A stretch of DNA of 14,318 nt from an uncultured Alphaproteobacteria bacterium (GTDB taxonomy: Bacteria; Pseudomonadota; Alphaproteobacteria; Rs-D84), in assembly GCA_947589625.1 (NCBI GenBank), contig CANQCM010000012.1, positions 1 through 14,318 on the forward strand, read 5' to 3'. Every line of letters begins with the position of its first letter. Positions within the stretch are counted from its first letter, which is position 1. Under the pieces are notes generated by a model, which made no database searches, was not told where the DNA came from, and saw only the letters and a list, made by a program, of their open reading frames with translations. Shown piece by piece: positions 13,000-14,318 of the stretch. The position numbers and the translations under genes are program-made.

Positions 13000-13569
13000 A
13001 TGAAAAAATTATCTTTAATTTCTGCATTATTTGGTTTTGCATTTCTAGGTGCGGCGTCTGCTGCTGATATCACAGTATACTATTCCCCGACATGCCCACA
13101 TTGTCATCATGCGCGCGAATTTATCAGCACAACATTGATTTACGAATATCCTGAATTAAAAGTAACCGAAGTTAATGTTTTTGATGAAGCAAACTTGCCT
13201 AAATTCCAAGATGTTTTGGCAAAATGCAAATACGAAAGTGGTGGTGTGCCTGTTATAACTGTTGGTGAAAAATGTTTCCAAGGCTATGCTGATTTTATGC
13301 AGCAAGAATTGCGTGACGCGGTCGAGGCTGATATGTCCGATTCGGATAAAGCCGCCGCGGCAGAAAACAAAAAAGCATTGGAATCAGATCCAGAAAAATT
13401 CAAATCTGAACATTCTGACCGCCCAAGTGCGATTACTGAATATAATGCAGCCGCTGAACAAGCGGCTGCTGCCGATAAAGGCAATTCATCAGTGTGGTTC
13501 TATGTGTTGCTGGTTGTGTTGGTTGCGGCGTTGGGTGTTGTGTTAATCAGAAAAGACAAAAAGAAATAA
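13000..13569 (+). CDS. Secreted, membrane-anchored glutaredoxin/thioredoxin-like protein (CPHC)
   Basis: A 189-residue protein. Residues 1-21 are a signal peptide (KK, then a hydrophobic core, then GAASA before AD). A short thioredoxin/glutaredoxin-fold domain follows (about 23-108): DITVYYSPTCPHCHHAREF with the active-site pair C32/C35, and a cis-proline loop GGVPVITVG. Next comes an acidic, alanine-rich linker (about 110-162) and a single membrane helix at about 164-183 ending in RKDKKK. The predicted layout puts the redox domain in the periplasm, tethered to the inner membrane by the C-terminal helix. The CPHC motif is that of DsbA, so dithiol/disulfide exchange on exported proteins is likely, but the domain is glutaredoxin-sized and lacks DsbA's helical insert. 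The partner is unknown. A cvpA-like gene follows 21 bp later. Confidence 0.82.
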   Translation: MKKLSLISALFGFAFLGAASAADITVYYSPTCPHCHHAREFISTTLIYEYPELKVTEVNVFDEANLPKFQDVLAKCKYESGGVPVITVGEKCFQGYADFMQQELRDAVEADMSDSDKAAAAENKKALESDPEKFKSEHSDRPSAITEYNAAAEQAAAADKGNSSVWFYVLLVVLVAALGVVLIRKDKKK

Positions 13570-13590
13570 TAGCTTTAACGGCACAACAAA

Positions 13591-14318
13591 ATGTTTGATT
13601 TAACCATTTTGGATTATATCTATATTGGCGTTATTTTGGCGTCAACGGTATGGGCAACGATTCGCGGCGGCATTTATGAAACAGTGGCAACATTGTCATG
13701 GGTCGCCGCGGCAATTTCTGCCCGATTCGCATCGCCGTTTTTGGACGGGTGGCTGCAAAGTTGGTTTGGTCTGAACGAATCAACAGTTGGCACATTGGTG
13801 GCGTCATATTTCATCGTGTTTTTTGCAGTGCTGATGTTGGTTGGGTTCTTTAACCAGAAATTACGCGATAAAATCCAAGACAGCATTATGAATGTTACCG
13901 ACCATACATTGGGCGTGATATTTGGTATCATTCGCGGTTTGGTTGTTATGGGTATCGTATATTGGGTTGCGTTGTGGTATTATTCAGACGCGCCATTTAT
14001 GCCAAAATGGATTGAAAACGCGCGTACGCGCCCAATTATGCAATTGACAGCATTAAAATTGGACGAATGGTTTATTCCTGGGGCCGACAATAAACTGATT
14101 CGGCGCGATATGGCGGCATCACGCGAAGCGGTCGCGATTTATAACAACCTGATAAATCCCGCAGTTGCCGAGAAAAAATCAGCAAAAACATCAGATGATA
14201 CAAAAGAACTTGAAAAAGAATCAGAAACAGGCTATAAATCATCTGAACGCAACGCGTTGGAAAATCAATTGTTACAAATTGAATCGGCTGCACGTGCCGC
14301 CGAACAGCGCGAAGCAGA
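13591..14318 (+). CDS. cvpA: CvpA-family membrane protein, 3' end outside the window
   Basis: At least 242 codons remain open to the right edge. The N-terminus MFDLTILDYIYIGVILASTVWATIRGGIYETVATLSW fits the CvpA family (an Asp near the start, a membrane helix, then RGxxxE and a W). Further helices lie at about 66-86 and 107-131. After residue 160 the protein turns charged and probably cytoplasmic, rich in K, E and A, suggesting a helical tail longer than in E. coli CvpA (162 residues). CvpA is an inner-membrane protein needed for colicin V export and linked to envelope stress tolerance; its molecular role is not settled. No good Shine-Dalgarno precedes the ATG at 13591. The start was chosen from the family-like N-terminus and the spacing of 21 bp after the redox protein gene, with which it may be co-transcribed. 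Confidence 0.82.
   Translation, partial: MFDLTILDYIYIGVILASTVWATIRGGIYETVATLSWVAAAISARFASPFLDGWLQSWFGLNESTVGTLVASYFIVFFAVLMLVGFFNQKLRDKIQDSIMNVTDHTLGVIFGIIRGLVVMGIVYWVALWYYSDAPFMPKWIENARTRPIMQLTALKLDEWFIPGADNKLIRRDMAASREAVAIYNNLINPAVAEKKSAKTSDDTKELEKESETGYKSSERNALENQLLQIESAARAAEQREA

Overview
The window looks like part of a fairly AT-rich bacterial chromosome that uses the standard code, with TAA, TGA and TAG all read as stops. The housekeeping half carries an OlsB/PlsC-type ornithine-lipid gene pair, an Fe-type superoxide dismutase, L-lactate dehydrogenase and a CvpA-family membrane protein. This suggests a Gram-negative bacterium, possibly one of the low-GC, host-associated Alphaproteobacteria. 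That assignment is an inference from gene content only. One gene argues for lateral transfer: the prolyl-tRNA synthetase is of the archaeal/eukaryotic type.

Left part (1-6074, all on the minus strand): a surface-glycan gene cluster. In transcription order it encodes a GT-A-like glycosyltransferase, then after a 180-bp leader a VioA-like DegT/DnrJ/EryC1/StrS sugar aminotransferase (TTG start), a left-handed beta-helix acyltransferase, a family 2 glycosyltransferase, a ketoacyl-ACP synthase III homologue, an acyl carrier protein, a short-chain dehydrogenase/ketoreductase, and the start of a NeuD/PglD/VioB-like acyltransferase that runs off the left edge. The genes from the aminotransferase onward overlap or lie within about 30 bp of each other, so they are probably one transcript. 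A coherent reading is synthesis of a nucleotide-linked 4-amino-4,6-dideoxyhexose. A dedicated KAS III/ACP/ketoreductase set would make a 3-hydroxyacyl group that is put on the amine, and two glycosyltransferases would use the sugar.

The most striking signal is three long G tracts (G10, G9, G9 on the coding strand). I could find runs of this length only in this cluster. One lies inside the first glycosyltransferase, where gain or loss of one base would truncate the protein. The other two lie exactly at gene junctions, altering the last codons of the upstream gene while occupying the ribosome-binding region of the downstream one. This looks like a set of contingency (phase-variation) loci controlling a surface glycan. 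A second regulatory signal is a hairpin that buries the perfect Shine-Dalgarno sequence of the TTG-started aminotransferase.

Right part (6204-14318, mostly plus strand): a divergent promoter region leads into a tight olsB-like / olsA(plsC)-like / proS operon ending in a clear intrinsic terminator. It is followed by L-lactate dehydrogenase, a small YjdJ-type GNAT, and a polytopic membrane protein fused to a spermidine-synthase-like domain. The last gene converges on, and overlaps by 38 bp, an Fe-superoxide dismutase gene on the minus strand. The window ends with a membrane-anchored periplasmic CPHC thiol-redox protein and a CvpA-family protein cut by the right edge. No tRNA, rRNA, CRISPR array, insertion sequence or integrase was seen. 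No gap between genes exceeds 180 bp.
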